Source of the DNA: Anaerolineae bacterium
GTDB taxonomy: Bacteria > Chloroflexota > Anaerolineae > DRVO01
Assembly: GCA_013178015.1 (NCBI GenBank)
Contig: JABLXR010000015.1
Coordinates: 1-64,000, forward strand
Reading direction: 5' to 3'
DNA length: 64,000 nt
The notes under the pieces were generated by a model. That model was given only the letters and a program-made list of their open reading frames with translations, was not told where the DNA came from and did no database searches. Both the position numbers and the translations under genes were made by a program. How positions within the stretch are numbered: position 1 is the first letter of the stretch; every line of letters starts with the position of its first letter. Shown piece after piece: positions 17,653-26,294 of this stretch.

Positions 17653-18315
17653 GTGCCCCCGATCAACGACGATGCCCTCCTGCGGGCCACCAACATCAGC
17701 CGAGCCTACGGGCCTCACCTGGCCCTGAAGCCAACCGATCTGGAGCTTCGTCCCGGGCAGATGGTCGCGGTGCGCGGCCCCAACGGGTCCGGCAAGACCA
17801 CTCTGCTGCTCTGCCTGGCGGGTCTGCTGCGCCCCGGCACTGGCAGCGTCTCGGTCCAGGGGCATGATCTGTATCGGGACGAGCCGGAGGCCCGTCGAGC
17901 CCTGGCCTTCGTGCCCGACGTGCCTGTCTTCTATGATGAACTGACCGCCTGGGAGCACCTCCGCTTTGTGTGTTTGGCCCACGGGGTGGAGCAGGGCTTC
18001 GAGGAGCGGGCTCGCGATCTGCTGTGGCAGCTTGGCCTGTGGGAAGCGAGGGACCTCTTTCCGCGGGCCTACTCCCGCGGCATGCGCCAGAAGCTGGCCC
18101 TAGCGCTGGCCCTCATCCGCCCCTCGCAGGTGCTGCTCATGGACGAACCCACCTCCGGGCTGGATCCAGAGAGCACGGAGCTCCTGTGCCACATTCTCCA
18201 TGACTTCGCCCACGACGGCGGAGCCGTCCTGCTTAGCAGCCACGACCCGGGCCTGCCCCAACGGTTGCCCGCTGCCACCTGGACCATGCGGGAGGGGTCA
18301 CTTGTCACCCAGTGA
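17653..18315 (+). CDS. ABC transporter ATP-binding protein
   Basis: A 220-residue single ATPase domain of the ABC-2 or heme-exporter (CcmA-like) type. Walker A is GPNGSGKTT. The signature region is [15 protein letters not shown], a common variant in ABC-2 ATPases. Walker B is [15 protein letters not shown] and the switch His is in LLSSHD. The start is GTG with GAGG upstream. It overlaps the start of the downstream permease-like gene. The permease is frameshifted, so the transporter may be non-functional unless that indel is a sequencing error. Confidence 0.88.
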   Translation: MPPINDDALLRATNISRAYGPHLALKPTDLELRPGQMVAVRGPNGSGKTTLLLCLAGLLRPGTGSVSVQGHDLYRDEPEARRALAFVPDVPVFYDELTAWEHLRFVCLAHGVEQGFEERARDLLWQLGLWEARDLFPRAYSRGMRQKLALALALIRPSQVLLMDEPTSGLDPESTELLCHILHDFAHDGGAVLLSSHDPGLPQRLPAATWTMREGSLVTQ

Positions 18316-18959
18316 TCTGCAGGCAGTGTGGCTCGTCCGCTCCCGCGCGGTGGCAGCTAGGCTGCGGTTTTGGATGCTGCTGGCCGGCCTGGAGGCGCGC
18401 CCGCGCACCCTCAACGACCGCCTGTACCTGATCTACGTGCTGGCATTCTTCTCCTTGTGGGCCTTCGCCCTGCTCACCTTGTTGGCCAGCTTCGCCACCG
18501 CTCTCATCCTCCCTCTGCCGGCAGGGCCTGCCGAGTCTGCCGCCGCTCTCGCTCTCATCGGGCTCCTCGTCTGGGCCCTCTCAGCCGCGTGGCGGGCCTC
18601 CCGCCGCAGCACCATCGTCCTCTCGGACGCCGATGCTCAGCTGCTGTGTCAGACTCCCGTGAGTCGGCGGCAGGTGGCGCTGATATGGCTGTTGACCCAC
18701 TGGCCCGGTGCGGGCCTCCCCGTCTGGGCTGTTGCCGTCGTTCTGGGCTACACTCAGGTTGCAGGCGGGCATCGTGCCGGGGACCACCAGCCTCGCTGTC
18801 CTGCTGGGCCTTGCGGGCGCAGCGGCACCGGCCCTGCTCTACCTCTGGCGCTCCCCCACGGATCTCCCGGGCGCCAGCTTGGCTGCCGCCGCCTCCGCTC
18901 TCGCGATCGCTTCTCTCCTTTCTTGGGTCGTGTGCCGCTGCCTGGACCAAGTCGCGTAG
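18302..18959 (+). pseudogene. ABC permease-like membrane protein, frameshifted
   Basis: From a TTG at 18302 (after GGAGGGG) the frame codes for a hydrophobic protein with segments around LYLIYVLAFFSLWAFALL, AAALALIGLLVWALSAAW and LTHWPGAGLPVWAVAVVLGY. At about 18750 this frame loses its hydrophobic character. The next frame then supplies TTSLAVLLGLAGAAAPALLY and a final membrane segment ending at 18959. A single-base indel near 18750 would join them into about 218 residues. I infer the permease partner of the upstream ATPase. It may be truly broken or an assembly error. Confidence 0.65.
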
Positions 18960-19133
18960 GGGTACCGGGCGCCACCCGACGCGGCAAGCACAACGCGTCA
19001 AAGGCCGGCACTGAGTTGGCTGCCTGACCGCTGCCGCCGCCTCTGAAGAACCGTCTTGGCGAGGCCCTGGTCGTCCTGGCCGAGCTGACTCCCCCCGGGG
19101 TCGGGAGCCAAGTCGAGCGGGTGGCACGAAAGA

Positions 19134-19162
19134 GGCGGGGGCCCCGATGGGCCCCCGCCTTT
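19134..19162. terminator. Bidirectional intrinsic terminator
   Basis: An 11-bp GC stem, GGCGGGGGCCC (19134-19144) with GGGCCCCCGCC (19149-19159), has a 4-base loop. TTT follows on the plus strand and a short T run on the minus side. It sits between the convergent permease-like gene and the second binding protein. Confidence 0.75.
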
Positions 19163-19185
19163 CGAACGTGAAATCGCCGCTGGAA

Positions 19186-21207
19186 CTACGACTGGCGCCG
19201 CCACACTTGGAAGGGCCAGGTGATGGCCTCGTGCCGCAGGCGGTTCTCGCCCACCGCCTGGTCCAGGACGTTCACGAGGTCGTTCTTCACCACCGTGGGC
19301 AGGATGTCAATGGAGCAAGTGCCCACGATGTAGATCTGCTCATTGTGCCGCTGCAGGATCTGACGCCCCAGCTCGATCCTGCGATCGGGATCGGGCTCGG
19401 TCTTGAGAGCATCGTACCACTCGATGATCTCCTTGACCTCGTCCGTCGGCTCCAGCCCTGCCGTCCCACCGGAGCGCTGCCAGAGGGCGTAGTTCGGCGC
19501 CCAGTAGCAGTAGCTGCCGTAGGGAACGAACCACCCTGGGTCAATGACCCACAGGATCTTCGCTATATCGTACGAGGGCAGATCCATCTCATTGCCCAGC
19601 GCCCTCTGCGACCACAGTGACCGCTCCACCTCCCTGGCCTGGGCATCCAGCCCCACTTGCTGCCAGTACATGGCCACTTGAGTGAAGATGTCTATGGCCG
19701 GCACGCCCATCTCGCTGGGGTACGACTCCAGGATCATGGTGAGCCGCTGACCGTCTGGCCGCAGCCGGAACCCGTCACCGTCCCTCTGATCCAATCCCAT
19801 CTCGTCCAGCAACTGGTTGGCCCGGTCCGGGTCGTATTCGATGGCAGTGGTGCCGAAGCCCTCGGCCCAGTAGGGATCCCTGGGGCTGGCCACGGGGTTC
19901 CCTGGCGTCGCCAAGCTGAACCAGAAGAGATCGTTCATCTCCTCCCGGTTCAAGGCATAGGAGAGGGCATGCCTGAACTCCGTGGTCTGGTAGATCTGCC
20001 TCTGGGCTTCGTCGTTGACGCTCTGGTTGATGTACACGCAGGGGAAAGGACCGCCGATCCACTCCTTCACCGTGTAGTTGCCCCGCTCTTCGTTCTCCCG
20101 GAGCAGGCTGTAGTTGGCGAACCCCATGTGTCGGTACTGCAGGTCCACCTCTCCGGCGATGGCCTTCATCAGCGCCACCTGCCCATCCTGGGAAAGGTCC
20201 ACCACCATGCGCTCGAAGTAGGGCAGCTGCTTGCCCTCGGTATCCACTCGCCAGTAGTAAGGGTTCCGCTCGCAGATGACGCGGTCGGCCGGCGGGGCCA
20301 CCGTGACCTTCCACGGTGAGACTACCGGTCGGTCCGGATTCAGGCCCAGGTTGTTGCGGTTGGCGAACAGCTCATACCACTGCTCGAAGTTGGCCTCTTT
20401 GACCTTGGCGGCCAGCTCGTCGGCGTCGGCGTAGGTGGGATGGAACTGCTGCAGGTAGTGCTTAGGGGTGATGATGCCGTCACCCACGAAACAGAGAAAC
20501 TCGAGTAGAATCCCGTAAGGCTGGCTGAACCTGAAGGTCACGGTGTAGTCGTCCACCTTTTCGATTACGCCCGGCTCCCCGCCCACCATCATCCAGGATG
20601 GAACTGCCGGGGTGAGCTCCTCGTTGAGCATGATGTCCTGATACCAGAAGACGATGTCATCGGCGGTGAAGGGCTCGCCGTCGGACCAGCGCACGCCCCG
20701 GCGGAGGTGGAAAGTGTACTCCCTCCCATCAGGGCTGACGTCCCAGCTAGTCGCCAGGTTGGGCACGATCTCGATGGCCCCGGTGCGGTTGTCCCAACGG
20801 GTCAAGCTCTCCAGCAGCATCATGGTGTAGGCGTAAGCGTCCGTCGGGCCAGTGAAGGTTCGATGGAAGTCATCGCAATACTGGCCCACCTCTTGGAAGG
20901 GCACCACTACATCGGGCTCCGCCGGCAGCCGCTCCTCCACCGGGGGTAGCTCGCCCGCGGCCACCTTCGCCGCGAGGCTGGGAGCTTCCTGGTAGCGAGA
21001 GACGGGCGCTTCGGTGGCCGCAGGAGTTGCCGTCGCCTCGGGGGCTGCCGTAGGCTCTGGCGCCTGAGTTGCCTCAGGAGGAACCGCGGTGGGTTCGGGG
21101 GCCTCCGTCGGCGCAGGGCTGGTGCCGCAAGCGGCGAGCGTCGCCGCCCCGGCGGCTATGCCGGCCACCTGCAGGAACTGCCTTCGGTCCAGTCGGTTCG
21201 GGGTCAT
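19186..21207 (-). CDS. Extracellular solute-binding lipoprotein, family 5 (paralogue)
   Basis: A 673-residue paralogue of the protein at 13354-15345. The N-terminus has RRQFLQVAG (twin-arginine), then TLAAC (lipobox) and a long Pro/Glu/Ala/Thr linker to about residue 75. Shared blocks include APSLAAKVAAGELPPVEERL, FRHALSYALNREEMNDLFW and the terminal FQVWRRQS. Expected location is the outer face of the membrane; the ligand is a peptide or another oligomer. It has no adjacent permease. The ATG at 21207 follows AAGGAGGG; the frame extends upstream to 21291 without a signal-like sequence. Confidence 0.92.
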   Translation of the reverse strand: MTPNRLDRRQFLQVAGIAAGAATLAACGTSPAPTEAPEPTAVPPEATQAPEPTAAPEATATPAATEAPVSRYQEAPSLAAKVAAGELPPVEERLPAEPDVVVPFQEVGQYCDDFHRTFTGPTDAYAYTMMLLESLTRWDNRTGAIEIVPNLATSWDVSPDGREYTFHLRRGVRWSDGEPFTADDIVFWYQDIMLNEELTPAVPSWMMVGGEPGVIEKVDDYTVTFRFSQPYGILLEFLCFVGDGIITPKHYLQQFHPTYADADELAAKVKEANFEQWYELFANRNNLGLNPDRPVVSPWKVTVAPPADRVICERNPYYWRVDTEGKQLPYFERMVVDLSQDGQVALMKAIAGEVDLQYRHMGFANYSLLRENEERGNYTVKEWIGGPFPCVYINQSVNDEAQRQIYQTTEFRHALSYALNREEMNDLFWFSLATPGNPVASPRDPYWAEGFGTTAIEYDPDRANQLLDEMGLDQRDGDGFRLRPDGQRLTMILESYPSEMGVPAIDIFTQVAMYWQQVGLDAQAREVERSLWSQRALGNEMDLPSYDIAKILWVIDPGWFVPYGSYCYWAPNYALWQRSGGTAGLEPTDEVKEIIEWYDALKTEPDPDRRIELGRQILQRHNEQIYIVGTCSIDILPTVVKNDLVNVLDQAVGENRLRHEAITWPFQVWRRQS

Positions 21208-21263
21208 GACACTGCCCTCCTTGGAAGTCACACGAGCACGAAAGAACACCATCGTTGTGCCTC

Positions 21264-21291
21264 GTGTAGCAGAGAACAAGGCTACCGTCAA
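21264..21291 (-). promoter_or_regulatory. Possible promoter of second binding protein
   Basis: TTGACG (21286-21291) is followed after 17 bases by TACACG on the minus strand. The -35 is good and the -10 poor. Confidence 0.3.
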
Positions 21292-21324
21292 GTGAGAACT
21301 GGAGGGGTCGGTGCGGTTCCCCTC

Positions 21325-22230
21325 TCAGCCCATGCCCAGAAGCCTCAGCCCGTTACCTGAGACGATCTTCTCGAAAGCCGTCTCGCTAAGACGACCCTCG
21401 CCCCTCAGCTCCTTGAGCCAGCCCAGCTGCGGCATCCTCCCCTGCTCATCGGCAAAGCATACGTCGGTGCCGAACAGGATCTTGTCCTGGAACTCCTCCA
21501 GGAACCGAATCCCATGCTCAGGGTCCCGCGTCAGAGCGTTCCAACCACTCTGTGCCGAAGTGTCGGCGTACAGGTTCGGGTACTCCCGCAACAACCGCGC
21601 CACCGCCCCTTCCCGCGCCACCGGCCCCTGAGGATACCCGCTCATCTCCTCTACCGTGCTCACCACCGCGATGTTGGCCCAAAACCCCGGCCCATGCCCA
21701 ATGACCACGGTGTCCGGAGCCTGCTGCAGCAACCGCTCCAACCGCGGCAGCCCCGGATCGTCTTGATAGCCATAGTGACCCGGCCCAAACACGGCGCTCT
21801 CAATGGTCACCAGCATCCCCCGCTCCCCTAGCTGCCGAAACATGTTGACGTTGCGGGGATCGTCAAAGGGAACGTTGGCCGTGATCTCCCCCACTCCCCT
21901 ACACCCATGCTCCTGGAACCAGTCCAGAATGGGCCCGAAGTCGGTGTCGGGACGGTTGGGCCCCCAGCGAGGGTCCATGTTGCCGAAGGGGATGATCCGA
22001 TCGGGGTACCGACCGGCGTCCACCACCTGATCCCGCACCGAACAGCGCTCCTGGTAGATCATGGGGAAGGGGCAGCCCTCCGGGGAGGCGTTGTACACGG
22101 GCAGGAATACTGCTTTATCTATGCCCTCCTCATCCAGCCGAGCCAACTGGTTCTCCCAAGTCATGGGCACCCGGTCCTCGCGCCCGGTCATACGGAAGTC
22201 ACCTACATGCAGGTGGAAGTCGATCACCAT
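21325..22230 (-). CDS. Amidohydrolase family 2 protein
   Basis: A 301-residue metal-dependent hydrolase or decarboxylase with a TIM-barrel fold. VIDFHLHVGDF carries the HxH metal motif, VVIGHGPGFW the later His and ILFGTDVCFA the catalytic Asp. Substrate is unknown; relatives hydrolyse C-N or C-C bonds of cyclic acids. The ATG at 22230 has GGGAGGAG upstream. It is divergent from a homologue at 22543. Together with the binding-protein gene beyond, the pair may handle an imported compound, which is inference from position only. Confidence 0.85.
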   Translation of the reverse strand: MVIDFHLHVGDFRMTGREDRVPMTWENQLARLDEEGIDKAVFLPVYNASPEGCPFPMIYQERCSVRDQVVDAGRYPDRIIPFGNMDPRWGPNRPDTDFGPILDWFQEHGCRGVGEITANVPFDDPRNVNMFRQLGERGMLVTIESAVFGPGHYGYQDDPGLPRLERLLQQAPDTVVIGHGPGFWANIAVVSTVEEMSGYPQGPVAREGAVARLLREYPNLYADTSAQSGWNALTRDPEHGIRFLEEFQDKILFGTDVCFADEQGRMPQLGWLKELRGEGRLSETAFEKIVSGNGLRLLGMG

Positions 22231-22542
22231 GGCCCGCTCCTCCCAGATCATTGGTGCTGCTCTGCGATGGAAACGAGGGCTGAGGGCCACTCCGGCTCAC
22301 CAGACCCTCTGCAGTCGCTACGATCGCGCCCAGTAGAACACCGATCCCCGAGCAACGTCAAGCGGCGCTCGCCTGTGGGCAGAACCGACCGATCGGGCCC
22401 GCCGGCGGTGACAGGGAGCCAGACGTGGGCATAGGGGATAGATCACTCAGCGGGGCTGGTTCCTGTCGCAGACAGGAAGATGCTTGACCGGCGTCACCGG
22501 CTGCGTTAGAAGGGCATGGCAGGCGGCCAGCGGGAGGATCCC

Positions 22543-23451
22543 ATGACGATAGACTTCCACACTCACATTGGCCAGCTCTACGGGGTGTACACTATAGGCC
22601 AGGGCCAGCCCATCACCTGGGATGAGATACTGGCCCGGCTCGACGCTGAGGGGATAGACCAGGCGGTCATGCTGCCCAGCGGGGTGTCGCCCGAGGCGGT
22701 CACGTTCCCTTCCCTGGTCTACTGCGAGAACATGTCCATCCGGGACCAGTTCCTGGGCGCCGCCCGGCACCGGGACCGCCTAATCCCTTTCGGCAACCTC
22801 GACCCGCGCTGGTTGGGCAACAAGCCCACCGCCGACTTCCGTCCGCTGCTGGAATGGTTCCTCGAGCACGGCGCTCGCGGGATAGGCGAGATCACCGCCA
22901 ACATTCCGGCCGACGACCCGCGCACCGTGAACCTCTTCCGCCAAATCGGCGAACTGCAGCTGCCGGTCCTCATCCACAACGTGGGTTTCCAGCCCGGCAC
23001 CTATGGCCTGCAGGACGACCCGGGCATGCCCCGGCTGGAGAGCCTGCTCCAATCGGCGCCGGACACCATCGTCGTCGGCCACGGCCAGGGCTTCTGGGCC
23101 GAGATAGCCGCTGGGGTTACACCAGAGAGCAAGATGGGATACCCCAAGGAGCCCATCGAGGCCGAGGGGGCGCTCTGCCGCCTACTGCGCGCCTACCCTA
23201 ACCTCTATGCGGACATCTCGGCCAACAGCGGCTACAACGCCCTGACCCGGACTCCCGAGTTCGGCGTCCGCTTCCTGAACCATTTCCAAAACAAGCTCCT
23301 CTTCGGCACTGACCACACCTTCGGCCGGCGGGACCTGCATATGCCCCATCTGGCCTACCTGAAACGGCTCCTGGCCGAGGGCCAGCTCAGCCAGACGGCC
23401 TACGACAAGATCACCGGCCTGAATGCGCTACGCATCCTGCGACCGGCCTGA
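22543..23451 (+). CDS. Amidohydrolase family 2 protein (paralogue)
   Basis: A 302-residue homologue of the divergent neighbour. TIDFHTHIGQL supplies the HxH motif, GVGEITANV in the neighbour corresponds to GIGEITANI here, VVGHGQGFWAE carries the later His and LLFGTDHTFGRRDL the catalytic Asp. It ends in NALRILRPA. GGGAGG precedes the ATG at 22543. The last 180 bases are repeated almost exactly at 24460-24641, beyond a toxin-antitoxin pair. Confidence 0.86.
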   Translation: MTIDFHTHIGQLYGVYTIGQGQPITWDEILARLDAEGIDQAVMLPSGVSPEAVTFPSLVYCENMSIRDQFLGAARHRDRLIPFGNLDPRWLGNKPTADFRPLLEWFLEHGARGIGEITANIPADDPRTVNLFRQIGELQLPVLIHNVGFQPGTYGLQDDPGMPRLESLLQSAPDTIVVGHGQGFWAEIAAGVTPESKMGYPKEPIEAEGALCRLLRAYPNLYADISANSGYNALTRTPEFGVRFLNHFQNKLLFGTDHTFGRRDLHMPHLAYLKRLLAEGQLSQTAYDKITGLNALRILRPA

Positions 23452-23679
23452 GGAAAGCTCCCTGACAGGGCTCACTGCCAGCTTGATCCTGGATAGAGGA
23501 GACCATGACCTCGGCGCCCCTAGCGGCCCGGCGAGTGTGCCTCCGCCCGCCATGTCCGGGGAGCGCCCGTTGGCGATCAGGTGGATCGTGGGCCCACGAC
23601 TGGCGCCACCGCGAGGCTAAGTCCTGACGCGGGCCATGGGCGCGATGGGCCAGCCTGCCTTCCTCCAGAGGAGACGCCA

Positions 23680-24117
23680 TCACAAGTCGCCCATCTGGCA
23701 TACGTCCTCCACCCACAGACAGTGATTGCTCCACTGGCTGCCGCGCACGGCGCTGCACAGCCGCAGGTCAGCAGTCACGAGAGTGCAGCCAGCTTTCAGC
23801 GCCAGCGCCAGGTACAGGCTGTCGTAGAATGTCATCCCCAGAGCGTAGGCCACCGGCCATGCTACATCGTACAGCGACTCGCCAGCGTGCATCCGTAGCG
23901 GCATGCGGCGGAAGCTGACCAGAATGCCACAGGCATCTTCTGCCGCCAGTTCACCTGACCGCCACTTGCGCCACAGAACGTTGCCCACCTCTGCCCAGAT
24001 CAAGTCAGGGGCAAGCAAATCAGTACCATCCTGGAGCAGGCGGCGCGCTGCGTCGGAGTGCACCTCCGGCACGAACCACTTCACGGCCACGCTGGCGTCA
24101 ACGACGATGTCGCTCAT
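23680..24117 (-). CDS. vapC: PIN-domain toxin (VapC family)
   Basis: A 145-residue ribonuclease toxin. It begins SDIVVDASVAVKWFVPE, with the first acidic residue (Asp7) and the typical VKWF. IWAEVGNVLWRK supplies the Glu, FYDSLYLALAL a conserved Asp, and LVTADLRL the last Asp. The ATG overlaps the antitoxin stop as ATGA, so translation is coupled. It likely cleaves tRNA or rRNA when its antitoxin is degraded; the target is unknown. Confidence 0.88.
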   Translation of the reverse strand: MSDIVVDASVAVKWFVPEVHSDAARRLLQDGTDLLAPDLIWAEVGNVLWRKWRSGELAAEDACGILVSFRRMPLRMHAGESLYDVAWPVAYALGMTFYDSLYLALALKAGCTLVTADLRLCSAVRGSQWSNHCLWVEDVCQMGDL

Positions 24118-24344
24118 CGCTCCCGATCGGCGCGTATGGCCTCGGCGCTGTCGCTGTACGTGGCGCCCGCCAGCCGACGCTGCCATTCGTCGGATACCGC
24201 ACGCGCCTCGCTCATGGTGTAGCTGGCGGCCGCCTCAAGGATTGCCTTGACCTCGCTCTGGAGAGAGCGCCCGTGGCGCCGGGCGCGCTCCTTGAGACGC
24301 TCAACAATGTCGCTGTCCAGGCCCCTTACCAGCAAGTCGGTCAT
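24114..24344 (-). CDS. vapB: Ribbon-helix-helix antitoxin (VapB/FitA-like)
   Basis: A 76-residue partner of the PIN toxin. The N-terminus TDLLVRGLDSDIVERLKERA is a FitA-type ribbon-helix-helix, which binds the operon's operator. GRSLQSEVKAILEAAA is the second helix pair. The C-terminal part, with DEWQRRL, should wrap the toxin. The ATG at 24344 lies in a frame that continues upstream through unrelated sequence; only a weak AAGAGG-type site precedes it. The gene order antitoxin-toxin with 4-base overlap is standard. Confidence 0.85.
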   Translation of the reverse strand: MTDLLVRGLDSDIVERLKERARRHGRSLQSEVKAILEAAASYTMSEARAVSDEWQRRLAGATYSDSAEAIRADRER

Positions 24345-24459
24345 GCTTGTCCCTCTTCTTGAGCGCCCGCCGCACCAGCGGGCTGCTATCACAATGATAG
24401 CAGGGGCCAGCACGCTCCGAAAGCAGCGGGCACCAGCCGGTTGTGCCGCCCCCAGCCCG

Positions 24460-24641
24460 CGCTTCCTGAACTTGTCCAGGACAAGCTCCTCTTCGGCACC
24501 GACCACACTTTTGGCCGGCGAGACCTGCACATGCCCCATCTGGCCTACCTGAAGCAGCTCCTGGCCGAGGGTCAGATTAGCCAGACGGCCCCCGACAAGA
24601 TCACCGGCCTGAATGCGCTGCGCCTCCTGCGCCCGGCTTGA
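24460..24641 (+). pseudogene. C-terminal fragment of an amidohydrolase gene
   Basis: The DNA is a close copy of 23269-23451. It encodes KLLFGTDHTFGRRDLHMPHL, followed by a stretch matching the full gene to NALRLLRPA and a stop. A one-base deletion near the left end breaks the frame, and no N-terminal part exists. It is a relic of a tandem duplicate. Confidence 0.85.
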
Positions 24642-24672
24642 CACAGGGCCTTAGCCCGGGTCCCGCACCTGC

Positions 24673-25746
24673 CTACCTCCAGCGGAACGGCTTGCCCAGC
24701 CGCACTACGCGCTCGGCTGGTGCGTACCATCCCTGGGGCGCGTAGTCCGATGTATGCAGATAGCACTGCACCCGAACCTCATCGCTCCCTTCGGTGAAGG
24801 TCAGCAGCCTGCTCATGGGCACTGTCGTCTTCCAGGCGTGGTGCCGGGAGAGCGAAGCCACGTTAATGAAGGTCACGTCCCACTTGCGCTCCGCGTGCGA
24901 GCGCCCACCCTTGCGGTCGTCTGGATGGGTGTGGGTATGCCCGCCCAGCCACATGTCTATGGCGCCTGGATGCCGGGCCAGGTAGCCCTCGAAAGCCTGG
25001 GCATCGGGTCTCCCATCCACGAAGTACAGATATGAGGCTCCTTCAGGACCGCCGTCGGCGAAGTACCCGTGGTAGTGCGAACGCCACCGGCCATTCTCGT
25101 CCCGCTCGAAGCCCTCCCAGGGCCCTGACGCCACCGTAGTCTCTTTCAGCATGTGGTGATGAGCCGAGATGATGACGCAGTCGCGGTTGGCCTCCACCGC
25201 TTCGCACCACCACCGGAACGTCTCTCCCGTGACAGCCCCGGCCGGGTAGCCCCCCTTCTCCCCCCGGCCCACGGGAGGCCCGCCGTCGTTGCGATCCCCC
25301 ATCATAAGGAAGAGCAAGTTCCCCACCCGAAACGAATACCGCTCCCAGGTGCCCTGAACCGGGTACGGCCGGCGCGAGGGATCCACTCCGGAGAACCTGG
25401 TGCTCTCACCGATCGGATCCACCCACTTGCGGAACCACCACTGGCAGGGCTCCCCCGGCCCGCTGGCGTCATGGTTGCCCAGCAGGTTATAGAAGTGCTC
25501 CCGGCGGTGCTTGCGAGCGGCGGCGAACTGCCGCACCACCTCCCGGCCTTCGTCATCCTGCGGCGGCGTCTGGCTGCCGGAGAGATCCCCCAGGTGAAGA
25601 GCGATGTCCCACTCGAAGGGAGGACTGCCCTCGGAGCCGCCGAACTCAGACTGCCGGATCGCCTCCGCCAGGCTTTCCCTTCCGTGCCGCAAGTCGGTGC
25701 CCACGTGGGCGCACCCGCTGGCCCACAACCGGAACTGCTTGGTCAC
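24673..25746 (-). CDS. Calcineurin-like metallophosphoesterase
   Basis: A 357-residue phosphoesterase of the dimetal fold. Motifs in order are SGCAHVGTDLRHG (first His/Asp block), LHLGDLSGS (GD), LLGNHDASG (GNHD), IISAHHHM and WLGGHTHTHPDD (the GHxH metal site). No signal peptide is visible, so it is probably cytoplasmic; the substrate is unknown. I chose the GTG at 25746, 5 bases after the stop of the upstream URO-D-like fragment, giving TKQFRLWASGCAHVG at the N-terminus. The upstream gene is truncated by an insertion sequence, so native expression may be lost. Confidence 0.82.
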   Translation of the reverse strand: MTKQFRLWASGCAHVGTDLRHGRESLAEAIRQSEFGGSEGSPPFEWDIALHLGDLSGSQTPPQDDEGREVVRQFAAARKHRREHFYNLLGNHDASGPGEPCQWWFRKWVDPIGESTRFSGVDPSRRPYPVQGTWERYSFRVGNLLFLMMGDRNDGGPPVGRGEKGGYPAGAVTGETFRWWCEAVEANRDCVIISAHHHMLKETTVASGPWEGFERDENGRWRSHYHGYFADGGPEGASYLYFVDGRPDAQAFEGYLARHPGAIDMWLGGHTHTHPDDRKGGRSHAERKWDVTFINVASLSRHHAWKTTVPMSRLLTFTEGSDEVRVQCYLHTSDYAPQGWYAPAERVVRLGKPFRWR

Positions 25747-25751
25747 AGCCC

Positions 25752-26294
25752 CTACTCGAGCCAGTGGTCCCAGAACTTGGTCCTGCCCGCCTCGCTCACA
25801 TGCCCCGCCAGGTCGGCTTGGGTTGCTCCCTGGGCCAGAGCCCGCTCCACTTCCTGAGCGGCCTCGATGAAGGCGAACACCTTGCTCCGCTGCGGCTCGT
25901 GCACCAGCAGGCTCTCGACGTAGGTGAACACAGCACACGCCCCATCCGCCACCGCCTGGAAGACGAAGTCGCGCACGTCGTCGGCGGTGAGGTTCAAGTA
26001 GTGGAAGCTTCCCAGCCGCCAACCGAACGGCACCCGGCACGAATCTCGGATGATGCGAGGGTTCAGTCGGTGCGAGATGGAGGGATCGTAGTAGCTCAGG
26101 CCGATGGCCTCCAGGTAAGGCAGCTGAGCGGGTCGCAGGTCCTCCACATGTGCGCTGCGCCTGCCGGTGGTCATCCCCCGGTAGAAGCGGTCCCAGGCGG
26201 GCAGCACCAGGTCGCGCCAGAGATAGGGCGGGATGTTGCTGGCGATGTCGTCGCACATGCCAGAGCCACTGGGATTGATGACGGCTGTCCCGCG
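25752..26294 (-). pseudogene. URO-D-like gene, 5' part removed at IS end
   Basis: The frame codes for INPSGSGMCDDIASNIPPYL, LRPAQLPYLEAIGLSYYDPS and a C-terminus in TKFWDHWLE, resembling the C-terminal half of uroporphyrinogen-decarboxylase-like (cobalamin methyltransferase-related) proteins. It is in frame without a start codon right up to 26294, where the IS terminal repeat begins, so about half the gene is missing. The missing part is not found on the other side of the IS. The family call is tentative; the truncation is clear. Confidence 0.65.
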
